Positions 16,302-23,650 of a stretch of 43,433 nt of DNA are shown here, one piece after another (position 1 is the stretch's first letter; each line of letters starts with the position of its first letter). The translations under genes and the position numbers were made by a program. The DNA is from a virus, in IMG/VR virus record IMGVR_UViG_3300033981_000223, positions 1 through 43,433 of that record; one strand, given 5' to 3'. A model generated the notes under the pieces. It ran no database searches and was not told where the DNA came from. It saw nothing but the letters and a program-made list of their open reading frames with translations.

Positions 16302-17041
16302 TAGAAAAACATCTCCCGTGGCACTAGACGGTCAGCCGCTTTTTCGCGGTCTTCGCCCGCCGCTAAATCCCACGCTTCATCATACATAGCCTTTAGAGCT
16401 TGGATGCGCATTGGGTCAACTTCCGGCTTTTTTACAGAAATCATATAAGCAAGGCCCGCTACTAAACAGTTCTGGAAACGGAACGGTATATCTACTACGT
16501 TAGTTCCATTACCTGCATCATAAATACGTTTTAACCGCCAGTAATAAAACACGTAATATGGGTTTAGTTGCGTGCCTTGGTCTGGTGCAGGCCATACATT
16601 AATTTGTGGATACTTTGGGGTTGCGCCCAATAAATCGGTCGTCTGCCCGCTCTGCCGATTAATCCAAACTTGAATAGGACGGCCTTGCGTTAGTTTATTT
16701 GGGATAGTTGAATACGTAGATACGCTGATTCGAGTTATATTTAGATCAGTCTGGTTAGGACCTTGTCCGGAATCAGTGCGAATAACATGTTCAATAAGAT
16801 CAACGGTATCATTAGGTAAATCATATGTAACCACCCCTTGTACTAAATTAATTGAGCCTTGCTCAATCGTCCACAAGTTGATACCTCGGTTAGCCCACTC
16901 ACCAATAAGAAAATTAAGGCTGCGCCGTGCCGTACGAAAGTCATAGCCGGTACGCAACTCAAGCCCGCAACGCTCAAACGCCTCTTCAAAAATTTCGTTA
17001 AGGTCGGGGTTGAAACTTGTGTTACTAGTTGTAAAGGCCAT
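16301..17041 (-). CDS. Neck/tail tube-type protein (P22 gp4 / T7 gp11 analogue candidate)
   Basis: This 246-residue protein has FNPDLNEIFEEAFERCGLEL followed by DFRTARRSLNFLIGEWANRG and WTIEQGSINL, then beta segments (YDLPNDTVDLIEHVI, YPQINVWPAPDQG) and the C-terminal helix PMRIQALKAMYDEAWDLAAG. This is typical of podovirus head-tail connector or tail tube A proteins (family knowledge). With the 227-aa protein it likely forms the neck below the portal. P22 gp4-like and T7 gp11-like labels cannot be separated by eye. Confidence 0.72.
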   Translation of the reverse strand: MAFTTSNTSFNPDLNEIFEEAFERCGLELRTGYDFRTARRSLNFLIGEWANRGINLWTIEQGSINLVQGVVTYDLPNDTVDLIEHVIRTDSGQGPNQTDLNITRISVSTYSTIPNKLTQGRPIQVWINRQSGQTTDLLGATPKYPQINVWPAPDQGTQLNPYYVFYYWRLKRIYDAGNGTNVVDIPFRFQNCLVAGLAYMISVKKPEVDPMRIQALKAMYDEAWDLAAGEDREKAADRLVPREMFF

Positions 17042-17052
17042 GATTATTTAAA

Positions 17053-17451
17053 TTAAAAATACATGCGACCAAGACCACCATACATCCCGCCATACGGGGA
17101 AAACGGTGGACGATATTCTTGCTGTTGTTTCTGGAACCCTTGCATCTGGGTTTGAAAATCCTTAAACCCCTGACTGTTTTCAAACTCTTCTTGCAACGCT
17201 TTTTGCTTGTTCATGTATTCCGTATAAGGACTACTCTGCTGAAACTTTTGTTGCGCTTCCTGCGCTTGCTGCATCCACCCCGGCATACTAGGAGGGGGGC
17301 TAGGAGAAAAGTTGGAATAGTTTTGAAACCCTTGGGTATAAGGATTACCGCCCCCATACGGATTAATTCTACGCATACTCTGCATAGAAGACGAGAGCAT
17401 ACTCTGTGCCCCCGGATTGCCTACTTGACCAACTGGACCGCCACCAGCCAT
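17053..17451 (-). CDS. Gln/Gly/Pro-rich low-complexity virion-region protein
   Basis: These 132 residues are dominated by Gly, Pro, Gln, Ser, Met and Tyr. The N-terminus is Gly-rich, the centre has SPSPPPSMPGWMQQAQEAQQ, and the C-terminus ends in Gly/Tyr repeats (YGGMYGGLGRMYF). The composition suggests a disordered, perhaps phase-separating or packing protein (inference). It lies in the run of small proteins between neck and capsid genes. No family is recognised. Confidence 0.65.
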   Translation of the reverse strand: MAGGGPVGQVGNPGAQSMLSSSMQSMRRINPYGGGNPYTQGFQNYSNFSPSPPPSMPGWMQQAQEAQQKFQQSSPYTEYMNKQKALQEEFENSQGFKDFQTQMQGFQKQQQEYRPPFSPYGGMYGGLGRMYF

Positions 17452-17453
17452 AA

Positions 17454-17702
17454 CTACCCCCTCGCTGCCCGCATGTTATCTATCAAATTAGGATAAGGTC
17501 TCCCGGCGGCTTTAGCCGCTGCTTTTGCAGCGGACTTTTTCTCAGGACTAAGCTTACTTGGCTTACCAAGACCTTTAGGGCGAGGCTTATCCCAGACCTC
17601 GCCACCCTTTTTATACACTTTCACAGGCTCATTACCATCACGCTTTTTGATGGTTTTGATCTTAGCTGGGCTTATATCGCCCATCCCGCGAGAAAGCATC
17701 AT
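17454..17702 (-). CDS. Small basic protein with KKGG motif
   Basis: This 82-residue protein is strongly basic, with IKTIKKRDG, VYKKGGEVWDKPRPKGLGKP and an Ala/Lys helix (SPEKKSAAKAAAKAAGRPYP). The KKGG(E/K/M)V motif recurs in neighbours at 17699-18049 and 18455-19240. Its ATG at 17702 overlaps the upstream stop as ATGA. It may bind DNA or coat internal head surfaces (inference); no catalytic motif is visible. Confidence 0.7.
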   Translation of the reverse strand: MMLSRGMGDISPAKIKTIKKRDGNEPVKVYKKGGEVWDKPRPKGLGKPSKLSPEKKSAAKAAAKAAGRPYPNLIDNMRAARG

Positions 17703-18049
17703 ATGATCTTACCCTTAGTTTTACCGCGTTGAGCGATACCATCTGCTCTCTTTGAAGCAGACGATTTGACCTTACCGCCCTTCTTCATGCCCATTCCCGG
17801 CGCAGCAGGTTTTACATTAGTCATGGGCATACTAGTAGGACGCGGCATTGGCATTGGCGCCGGATTTGCCGGACCACCCCCACCGATCATAGGAGCGCCG
17901 CCGGTCGGTTTATTAGGCAATACGTTCACAGCAGGGCCAACGGGCATACCGCCACCAGCAGGGCCACCCCTAGTAGGTAGTACGTTTACAGCGGGGCCCG
18001 GCATAGGACGACCACCGCCAGCAGGTCCTCTTGGTTTGATAGGTCTCAT
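17699..18049 (-). CDS. Pro/Gly-rich protein with C-terminal KKGG...DGIAQRGKTKG tail
   Basis: Of these 116 residues, about 80 form a Pro/Gly/Met low-complexity region with two GPAVNVLP repeats. The last 30 are basic and carry MKKGGKVKSSASK then RADGIAQRGKTKGKII. A very similar tail ends the 261-aa protein at 18455-19240, and a variant lies inside the 131-aa protein between them. The shared tail suggests a common binding partner such as a head, tail or DNA site (inference). Function is not established in any family I know. Confidence 0.72.
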   Translation of the reverse strand: MRPIKPRGPAGGGRPMPGPAVNVLPTRGGPAGGGMPVGPAVNVLPNKPTGGAPMIGGGGPANPAPMPMPRPTSMPMTNVKPAAPGMGMKKGGKVKSSASKRADGIAQRGKTKGKII

Positions 18050-18059
18050 CTCAATCTCC

Positions 18060-18455
18060 TTAGCAATACTTGCCGCCAGCCTTACCGCCGCTCTTCATCG
18101 TCACCTGTTTAGCTTTGGTCTTGCCTTTGTGGGCAACACCATCAGCCGACTTGTGACCAGCAGCCAGACCACCAGCGGCGTACTTTTTGACGCCGCCACC
18201 TTTATTCATACCAGCTTCAGCCATCTCATGTTTGATCATGGACTTAGGAGCACCCTTCTTTTTCATGAAGCCAATCTCTTCCTTAACCTTCTTCATTGAC
18301 TCTTTCATCTCACCGCCTCCTTTAAATTTCTTGCCTTTATCGGCTTCCATAAACTCTTTTCCCACAGACTGTGGAATCTTAGTTTTCTTTGCCACAGCTG
18401 GATTAGTTGCCACCGCAGCCATGAGACGGTGTTGTTTACCTGAGACGCTTGGCAT
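18060..18455 (-). CDS. Basic protein with conserved SGKQHRLMAAVA N-terminus
   Basis: This 131-residue protein starts MPSVSGKQHRLMAAVATNP followed by KKTKIPQSVGKEFMEADKGK. I associate that N-terminal module with small proteins of many uncultured phages. A Lys-rich helix (MKESMKKVKEEIGFMKKKGA) and a KSADGVAHKGKTKAK segment like the DGIAQRGKT tails of its neighbours follow. Its ATG shares one base with the upstream stop. Function is unknown; a minor virion role is likely from position. Confidence 0.75.
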   Translation of the reverse strand: MPSVSGKQHRLMAAVATNPAVAKKTKIPQSVGKEFMEADKGKKFKGGGEMKESMKKVKEEIGFMKKKGAPKSMIKHEMAEAGMNKGGGVKKYAAGGLAAGHKSADGVAHKGKTKAKQVTMKSGGKAGGKYC

Positions 18456-19240
18456 CAGACCATTCTCCCGCGAGTCTTGCCGCGCTGTGCAATGCCATCG
18501 CCTCGACTAGAAGCGGAGCCGCCGTTATACTTTTTAACCATACCGCCCTTCTTGAACGGAGTTGTATTACGCAGGTGTCGTGGCACAAACTTACTATCGC
18601 TGCCCTTTTCCTTGTCCTTAGAATACCTAGTAACAGGCGCAGTCTTAGGCTTAGCCGGTTTTGGTTTATCTTCGCTCTTAGCTTTATCCTCAAGATCATA
18701 CTTACTGCCAGTTGGATAAGGCTTAGACGGACGCTCACTAGATGGCAAAGGCATCTTAGTTTCTGGTTTTTTAGGCTGCGCCTTTGGAACCGACTTAGGT
18801 TTAAGGTCTGCGTTATCAGGCGGGGCCATTTTTACAGCAGTAGATGACGACACTGTTGGCTTTGATGTCGAAACTTTCTTAACAGGCGCAGGTGCGGGGG
18901 TGTTGTCTTTAACGTCAGTATCAGGTTCAGTTGTATCAGACCCAGAAAAAGTGCCGGTCTCTTTGATCGGCTTAACCTTCTTCGCAAGATACTCTTCACG
19001 AGTCTCTTCTTTTGGCGCAGCTTTAGTCTCAGGCTCTACTGACTTAGCACCGACTTGCTTATCTATCTGTTCCTGCGGCGAGCGGCCTTTACTGTCTACA
19101 GACTTCAAGCTCTGGAACTTGTCTTCCTTATCTTCTTTGTTCTTCATCAGCTTGTCGTATATAGCAGAGCCGACAAAGCCAGCACCTAAGCCGGTAAGGA
19201 TGGTGCCCCCAGTACCGAACTTTTTAGCCTTCTTTTTCAT
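18455..19240 (-). CDS. Disordered Lys/Pro-rich protein with N-terminal hydrophobic Gly segment and DGIAQRGKTRG tail
   Basis: This 261-residue protein begins with a basic, Gly-rich hydrophobic stretch (KFGTGGTILTGLGAGFVGSA). A long Pro/Lys/Glu/Ser/Thr-rich region with little fold (about 40-220) follows. It ends with FKKGGMVKKYNGG and RGDGIAQRGKTRGRMV. The tail matches that of the 116-aa protein. The extended charged linker between a possible membrane or hydrophobic anchor and a basic tail suggests a tether (inference). It is coupled to the upstream gene by an ATGA overlap. Confidence 0.7.
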   Translation of the reverse strand: MKKKAKKFGTGGTILTGLGAGFVGSAIYDKLMKNKEDKEDKFQSLKSVDSKGRSPQEQIDKQVGAKSVEPETKAAPKEETREEYLAKKVKPIKETGTFSGSDTTEPDTDVKDNTPAPAPVKKVSTSKPTVSSSTAVKMAPPDNADLKPKSVPKAQPKKPETKMPLPSSERPSKPYPTGSKYDLEDKAKSEDKPKPAKPKTAPVTRYSKDKEKGSDSKFVPRHLRNTTPFKKGGMVKKYNGGSASSRGDGIAQRGKTRGRMV

Positions 19241-19500
19241 AAAACTCTCCTTTGCGACTCAATTAGCTGGTCAATCTTATTCTCCAGCCTATTGAATCTC
19301 TGATCAATGTGATCAGTAATACGATCCACTTCCGCTTTTGTCACGTTATCCCGTGCAATTTCTTCACGCGTCTTATTCAAAAGAATAGTGATACGCGCAA
19401 GCTCAGAGAATTTTTCATGGGCAATATACGCAAACAAGCCCACAAACAGCGACAACGCGCCATTCCAAACGAATGCTAGGTCCACGGTTAACACTTCCAA
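19237..19500 (-). CDS. Small membrane-anchored coiled-coil protein
   Basis: This 87-residue protein has one N-terminal membrane segment (LAFVWNGALSLFVGLFAYIA) and a long charged coiled coil (TREEIARDNVTKAEVDRITD and HIDQRFNRLENKIDQLIES). The layout is common among phage proteins of unknown role and also resembles some holin- or spanin-like accessories. It is far from the lysis cassette, so a virion or assembly role is more likely (inference). Confidence 0.72.
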   Translation of the reverse strand: MEVLTVDLAFVWNGALSLFVGLFAYIAHEKFSELARITILLNKTREEIARDNVTKAEVDRITDHIDQRFNRLENKIDQLIESQRRVL

Positions 19501-19742
19501 GCTCGTAAAGATTTGTTAATACGACTATTAGGGTCGCTCGCTGTCTTGGAACTCGTAAGCTTCTTTTTCATTCCTTCCATACGGGCGCAGAATGATTTCT
19601 TACGAGGCCCACCCTCCGGTTGTGGCGCTTTCAATCCGGGTTTACCGGGGTTCGCCGCGTTATACGACGCCCGCCCCTTGGCGTTTAAACCGCCCTTGGG
19701 GTTCTTCCCTTCTTTTCTTTGCCACGCCGGAGACTTAGCCAT
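19488..19742 (-). CDS. DUF6321-like small basic protein
   Basis: This 84-residue protein begins MAKSPAWQRKEGKNPKGGLN, continues AKGRASYN and KAPQPEGGPRKKSFCARMEG, and ends INKSLRAWKC. This order of motifs (PAW-R-EGK-P-GGLN, RPQPEGGPRK-SFC-RM, L-RW-C) matches the DUF6321 family as I remember it, common in phages of aquatic bacteria. I chose ATG at 19742 because the family motif starts there and it overlaps the upstream stop by eight bases; the frame is open to 19784. Two Cys may bind metal, but this is unproven. Confidence 0.8.
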   Translation of the reverse strand: MAKSPAWQRKEGKNPKGGLNAKGRASYNAANPGKPGLKAPQPEGGPRKKSFCARMEGMKKKLTSSKTASDPNSRINKSLRAWKC

Positions 19743-20007
19743 AGAACACCACAATGGTTGCGCTAGACAGCGTGGCATGTACATCCGTGTTGAACTTGAT
19801 GCCTTCGCCGGGGAACAGAATGTGTACTGACCCCTTGGCCGCAGGAGCCGTAAAAGAAAACCTCGTCGTACCGCCGGAACCGCCGTCTTTTAGAACAACA
19901 GTTCCGCTTTCGTCGTAGCTGACCGTTACCGCTTTTACACGGGTTGGAGCGCCATACGCCGTATTGGTAGAGGTTACCTGCGCGGCTTTTACGTCTGTTT
20001 GCATCAT
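19735..20007 (-). CDS. Small beta-rich virion protein, unknown function
   Basis: This 90-residue protein (MMQTDVKAAQVTSTNTAYGA...) has predicted beta strands (RVKAVTVSYDESGTVVLKDG and SVHILFPGEGIKFNTDVHAT, then SSATIVVFYG). AAGGAGG lies about 9 bases before the ATG at 20007. It appears soon after the capsid terminator together with a related-looking 151-aa beta protein. A head decoration or tail role is possible (inference). Confidence 0.7.
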   Translation of the reverse strand: MMQTDVKAAQVTSTNTAYGAPTRVKAVTVSYDESGTVVLKDGGSGGTTRFSFTAPAAKGSVHILFPGEGIKFNTDVHATLSSATIVVFYG

Positions 20008-20022
20008 GGTGATGCCTCCTTA

Positions 20023-20478
20023 TCAGACGTTTTGCTGACCAACCAGCGGATCGGTGACGAAGTAAGTGATGATGCCAGCAACAGGGTTGTTGCCGCTTGT
20101 GTCACTACGGGAAGTCACGTAAGCCATCTCGGTAGAAGCTGTACCGGTCACAACAGTACCAATGCTGGTAGTCGCGGCAGTTGCCACAGACAAGTTGTTA
20201 GCGATAGCCGCAGGTGTTGCGGTGCCGCTGGTGTAGCCGGTTGTGCCAAGGTCAACAGAACCCGCGCCGGTAGTGATAACACTTACCGAAACGACAACTG
20301 CGCCAGCTGGGAGAATAAGTGCAGGTGCGCCAGAAACAGAAGAAACCAGCACGTTAGCGGTTTCAGATGCGTCAGGGATGTAGAACTGAGCAGCCATCAG
20401 ACCGGAACCGCAATACGCGGTACGAGTCGTGTCGCCGCCACCCGAACGCCAAATACTTTGGGTAGTAGAAAGAGCCAT
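20023..20478 (-). CDS. Beta-rich virion protein
   Basis: This 151-residue protein starts MALSTTQSIWRSGGGDTTRT. The body is Ala/Thr/Ser/Val-rich with beta strands (AAQFYIPDASETANVLVSSV). ATG at 20478 is chosen because GAGG lies about 6 bases upstream; the frame extends to 20544, but the extension runs through the structured leader. It is the first gene after the capsid terminator, so its leader may set expression of the downstream late genes. No family is recognised. Confidence 0.75.
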   Translation of the reverse strand: MALSTTQSIWRSGGGDTTRTAYCGSGLMAAQFYIPDASETANVLVSSVSGAPALILPAGAVVVSVSVITTGAGSVDLGTTGYTSGTATPAAIANNLSVATAATTSIGTVVTGTASTEMAYVTSRSDTSGNNPVAGIITYFVTDPLVGQQNV

Positions 20479-20497
20479 ATTTTTCCTCATGCGGTTA

Positions 20498-20558
20498 GGT
20501 GCGTCAATCTGCATGAAGTCAGGCCGGGTGCCTGTTTGACGCACCGGGTAAACCCGGT
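20498..20558 (-). promoter_or_regulatory. Structured leader with nested hairpins
   Basis: Between the capsid terminator and the next gene lie stacked perfect inverted repeats. GGTGCGTCAA (20498-20507) pairs with TTGACGCACC (20536-20545). Inside this, CAGGC (20520-20524) pairs with GCCTG (20530-20534). Next to it, ACCGGGT (20543-20549) pairs with ACCCGGT (20552-20558) and shares three bases with the outer stem. In the minus-strand transcript the structure ends about 8 bases before the GAGG ribosome site. A translation switch, RNA processing site or DNA-binding site are all possible; function is inference. Confidence 0.6.
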
Positions 20559-20578
20559 ATACCTACTTTATATACTAC

Positions 20579-20605
20579 AAAAAAGGGGGCGTAAAGCCCC
20601 CTTTT
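20579..20605 (-). terminator. Rho-independent terminator after the capsid gene
   Basis: A perfect 10-bp stem (20581-20590 with 20596-20605) surrounds a 5-base loop. On the minus strand AAAAGGGGGC is followed by the loop, GCCCCCTTTT and two more T. It starts 3 bases after the capsid stop and would limit or tune readthrough into the downstream late genes, giving more capsid mRNA. Confidence 0.9.
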
Positions 20606-20608
20606 CTA

Positions 20609-21517
20609 TTACGCGCCTTGCGAGCCGTACATGCCCAGCGGGTCAGACCAGCCGAACGAGTAACGCTCACGAGCCTTGTAACGCACGTTGCCGGTGTCAA
20701 AGTCACCGTCCATCGAGTTCGCCAGAGGCGTACGAACAAAGTGCTTCATGCCGTTTGGAACGTCAGTGGTCAGGAACCATGCGTTGTTGTCGGTCAAGAA
20801 GTGGTTGATCGTGTAGCCGCCGGGGATCGAACCGTTGTTCTTCAGTGCGTTCACGTCGTTATCGTTGGTACCGACACGGAGTTCGGTTTCCAACAGACGA
20901 GTAGCAACGAACTGGAGGGACGGTGGGATGATCAGCTTCTGTGGTTTCGCAGCAATCAGCAGACCACGTTCGTCAGTCCACGCAGCGATTTGAATCACAG
21001 CGTTTTCCAGCGAAGTTTCGTTCAAGTCAGCAGGAGTCGAAGGGATGTTCGAGTTAGTGCCGCCAGAGACGAGTGGGTGGTTGTTTGCAAACAGGGCTTT
21101 ACCGTCGCCACCCGGATAGGAAGCATTAAAGCCGTTGTTCAACACGTTTGCTGCTTTGACTTGCTTGGTATACGACATAGCACGAGCCAGAGCCTTGGTA
21201 TAACGAGCCGACAGGCTGTCATACAGGTTATCTTCAATGGCCTCTTCGGTCAGCGAGAAACCCAGAGCAATAGTTTCGTGGTTGTATCGTGCAGTCCATG
21301 CTTCTTGCGCATTGTCATACGCAATCGCAGAACCTTCGTTTTTCACCGGAGCTGCCGAGAAGCCGGACAGCTTGGTTTCTTCTTCGAACGAACGCTCGGA
21401 ACTCTCTGTTTCGTAGATTTCCTTGTGTTCCTCACCATAACGCGAGTACTCCATGCCGAACAAAGCGTTCAAGCCGGGGAGCAGCTCTTTCAGTAGTTGT
21501 GCGCGTGAAATAGCCAT
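20609..21517 (-). CDS. Major capsid protein
   Basis: This 302-residue protein shows the expected capsid pattern. A charged N-terminal part has YETESSERSFEEETKLSGF. Central segments include NHETIALGFSLTEEAIEDN and RYTKALARAMSYTKQVKAAN. FANNHPLVSGG and RGLLIAAKPQKLIIPPSLQF are typical of Mu gpT-like or HK97-fold capsids of uncultured phages (family knowledge, not searched). NVRYKARERYSFGWSDP ends the protein. GGGAG precedes the start. It follows the scaffold and two small head genes, and a strong terminator follows it directly. Confidence 0.87.
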   Translation of the reverse strand: MAISRAQLLKELLPGLNALFGMEYSRYGEEHKEIYETESSERSFEEETKLSGFSAAPVKNEGSAIAYDNAQEAWTARYNHETIALGFSLTEEAIEDNLYDSLSARYTKALARAMSYTKQVKAANVLNNGFNASYPGGDGKALFANNHPLVSGGTNSNIPSTPADLNETSLENAVIQIAAWTDERGLLIAAKPQKLIIPPSLQFVATRLLETELRVGTNDNDVNALKNNGSIPGGYTINHFLTDNNAWFLTTDVPNGMKHFVRTPLANSMDGDFDTGNVRYKARERYSFGWSDPLGMYGSQGA

Positions 21518-21529
21518 GATTTAACTCCC

Positions 21530-22210
21530 TTATACGCTATCTGGGCCGTTCGGGTTGAGATAAGAATGACCGCCAGCCAGAGTTACCGACGCGGTTTCAG
21601 CCGTGAAGTCGATAGTGATGGTTGGGTGCGGAGCATTCCACTTAACAATAACTTCGCTGTAGTTACCGCTGGAATCGGTAGTCTCTTCAACGAGGCCAAC
21701 GACACGGAACGGTAGCGTCTGCGCAGTATTGCTGCCCGAATCATAAGCACCAATGTTCGAGTTACCCGAAATAGTGGTGTTCGAGGCTGGCTGCGAAATA
21801 GCCATGTTGTTGCCCAAGATCGTGCCCGAAATTGGAGTGATGGTGGAGCTAGTAGCGCCGCCAGTCACAGCAACCTTGAACAGTTGATCAGGATCATCAG
21901 CGACATAAGCCACGATGTCCGAAGCAACAACACTGCCCGGATATGAGTTAGCGAACAGCTTTTGGCCGGTCGATGGATTGGTGTAGCTAACACCAAGGAA
22001 CACGCCAGTCACGCCATTGGCGTTAACAGTAGTCGTGCCGGTCTCTTTAACAATAGTGCCACCATCTAGGCGAACGATGTCGCCATTATAGATAGCAGTA
22101 CCGTAGTTACTTGCAATCGGGAGTTCACGAGTCTGGCCCGCAAACACCTGACCGCCGATCAGATTGATCGGTTTTAGCCCGTAAGGGGCATTTACAGTCG
22201 GATATGCCAT
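21530..22210 (-). CDS. Head decoration/virion protein candidate
   Basis: This 226-residue protein starts MAYPTVNAPYGLKPINLIGG and continues QVFAGQTRELPI, a pattern familiar from head-region proteins of phages with this type of capsid. The body is beta-rich with Gly/Thr/Ser loops (NGVTGVFLGVSYTNPSTGQK). ATG at 22210 is preferred to the open extension to 22222 (a TTG) because GGAG lies about 8 bases upstream. It lies between the scaffold region and the capsid gene, so a decoration protein or minor capsid protein is likely (inference). Confidence 0.75.
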   Translation of the reverse strand: MAYPTVNAPYGLKPINLIGGQVFAGQTRELPIASNYGTAIYNGDIVRLDGGTIVKETGTTTVNANGVTGVFLGVSYTNPSTGQKLFANSYPGSVVASDIVAYVADDPDQLFKVAVTGGATSSTITPISGTILGNNMAISQPASNTTISGNSNIGAYDSGSNTAQTLPFRVVGLVEETTDSSGNYSEVIVKWNAPHPTITIDFTAETASVTLAGGHSYLNPNGPDSV

Positions 22211-22231
22211 GTTTGACTCCAAAAATTGAGA

Positions 22232-22681
22232 TTAACCACCTTTGCCGAACGTGGTCGTAGACTTTCTCTCAGCAAAAAGAGGCATACGAACATCGTTCTC
22301 GCGCATGAAGCTGCTGTCAATCGCATTCGTCTGAGCTATGGTTTGGTTTGCGTAATACTGATTACGCTGTTGCACAAACTCTTCAGGCGTCTTGCATAAC
22401 AGTAGCCCATCGACCTCAATGTTGTCTTTAAAACGACTATTAGGGTCGACTAGCAGTCTAAATTTAGGTTGCTCCTCAATCCTTACTGGTTCCCAACCTT
22501 CTCGCAATTTAGCGGAGATGTTCTTGGGGTCAGCTTTGTTAAGCGTAGCAACGCGTACCCACCTATACGCAAACCCAGCCTGTTTATCAGGTTCTGGTAG
22601 TAGTTCAGCAGGAGCCCACTGCTTAGGGCGTTCCTGTTGCGCACGGGCTTCTAATTCTCTAGTAAGTCGGTTCTCGCTCAT
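22232..22681 (-). CDS. Small head-region protein, unknown function
   Basis: This 149-residue protein starts MSENRLTRELEARAQQERPK, has FAYRWVRVATLNKADPKNIS and REGWEPVR, then DGLLLCKTPEEFVQQRNQYY, and ends RKSTTTFGKGG. The sequence is familiar as a hypothetical protein beside phage capsid genes. GGGAG is 7 bases before the ATG at 22681. It may be a capsid assembly or head-completion factor (inference). Confidence 0.75.
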   Translation of the reverse strand: MSENRLTRELEARAQQERPKQWAPAELLPEPDKQAGFAYRWVRVATLNKADPKNISAKLREGWEPVRIEEQPKFRLLVDPNSRFKDNIEVDGLLLCKTPEEFVQQRNQYYANQTIAQTNAIDSSFMRENDVRMPLFAERKSTTTFGKGG

Positions 22682-22683
22682 AA

Positions 22684-23640
22684 TCAACTCCCTTGTAATT
22701 TAAGGACTTCGCGGGCGTATTGCTCCGGGGTCAGTTTGAATTTCTTTGCTAACGCTGCTTGTGTAGCTGTTAGCCTCACCTGTTTCGGAGCCGTGCTCCG
22801 CTTAGCTGATGCTACGACGGTACTCGGCTTACTTTTTTGCTGAGATTTTTGTGACTCAGCAGCATTTGGAAAGGCTTCTGGGAACCGCCTGCGCATAGTC
22901 TCGTCAATGCGCTTGTAGTAGTCGTCAGTACCAATATATTCAGGGCCGTACTCACGAAACAACTTTTTATGCAGTCCCATCGCTGCGTCCGTCATCTCCT
23001 CGTCCTTATTGAACCAGTTGGAGTTACGGCGCTGCCAATCAGCGAATTTCGGGTCGGCTGGTTTTTGTTCCTGCCGAGGTTGCGGGAGTTGTACCTCAGT
23101 TTCTGTATCTTGTAAAGTGGGCTTATATTGTTTTGTACGATCCAACTTTAAGGACGCATCCACTAGGGCTTGCTGTGCCTCAACTAACTTCTCAGCGTCG
23201 CCGGAGTCATACGCCTCCCGGTAGTTGCGCTTAGCAACCTCGACCTCAGTCTCGGCTGCTGACCGGGCAGTGGCTATATACTCTTGCTCTCCAGAAGACA
23301 GGGTCGTCTTGAGAAGTTTGTTCTCCTCAAGAAGGCTTTGGGCAATACGTAGGGCTTCCGCCTGTTCCCGTAATGCTGCTTCCTTCTCCCGGCGCTCATC
23401 GTGCCAAGCCTTCTTATACTGTTTAAACCGGCTGACTACCTCTTCGGGGTACTCCCCGCCATCCTCCGGTTTTTCCAAAGAGTTAACAATATCGGCAGGA
23501 AGTGGTTCCTTACCACGGTCTTCTTCAGGGGTATCGTCCTCGATCTCAACAAGAAGCTCGTCCTCATCTTCAGCTTCCGCTGTCGTAGTCTCGTTCTCAA
23601 GCTCGTCGGGGAACTTATACTCAGTTTGTTCCATAGGCAT
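22684..23640 (-). CDS. Scaffolding protein candidate
   Basis: These 318 residues begin with a very acidic N-terminal third (EAEDEDELLVEIEDDTPEED). A long helical coiled coil follows (about 70-165, KKAWHDERREKEAALREQAE), with a Gln/Pro linker and a basic C-terminus containing KRSTAPKQVRLTATQAALAK. The acidic-helical-basic layout directly upstream of the capsid genes is that of a phage scaffold, whose basic C-terminus contacts the capsid shell (family knowledge). AAGGAG lies about 7 bases before the start. Confidence 0.82.
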   Translation of the reverse strand: MPMEQTEYKFPDELENETTTAEAEDEDELLVEIEDDTPEEDRGKEPLPADIVNSLEKPEDGGEYPEEVVSRFKQYKKAWHDERREKEAALREQAEALRIAQSLLEENKLLKTTLSSGEQEYIATARSAAETEVEVAKRNYREAYDSGDAEKLVEAQQALVDASLKLDRTKQYKPTLQDTETEVQLPQPRQEQKPADPKFADWQRRNSNWFNKDEEMTDAAMGLHKKLFREYGPEYIGTDDYYKRIDETMRRRFPEAFPNAAESQKSQQKSKPSTVVASAKRSTAPKQVRLTATQAALAKKFKLTPEQYAREVLKLQGS

Positions 23641-23650
23641 GTCTGTCTCC

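Noticed and set aside
19999-20808. Plus-strand 269-aa frame
   Set aside because: It runs across the capsid terminator, the structured leader and two minus-strand genes, with Arg/Ser/Cys-rich nonsense composition.
20618-21496. Plus-strand 292-aa frame antisense to the capsid gene
   Set aside because: Long antisense frames follow from the codon bias of the real gene. No upstream ribosome site, and no sensible protein composition (Arg/Val/Gln-rich).
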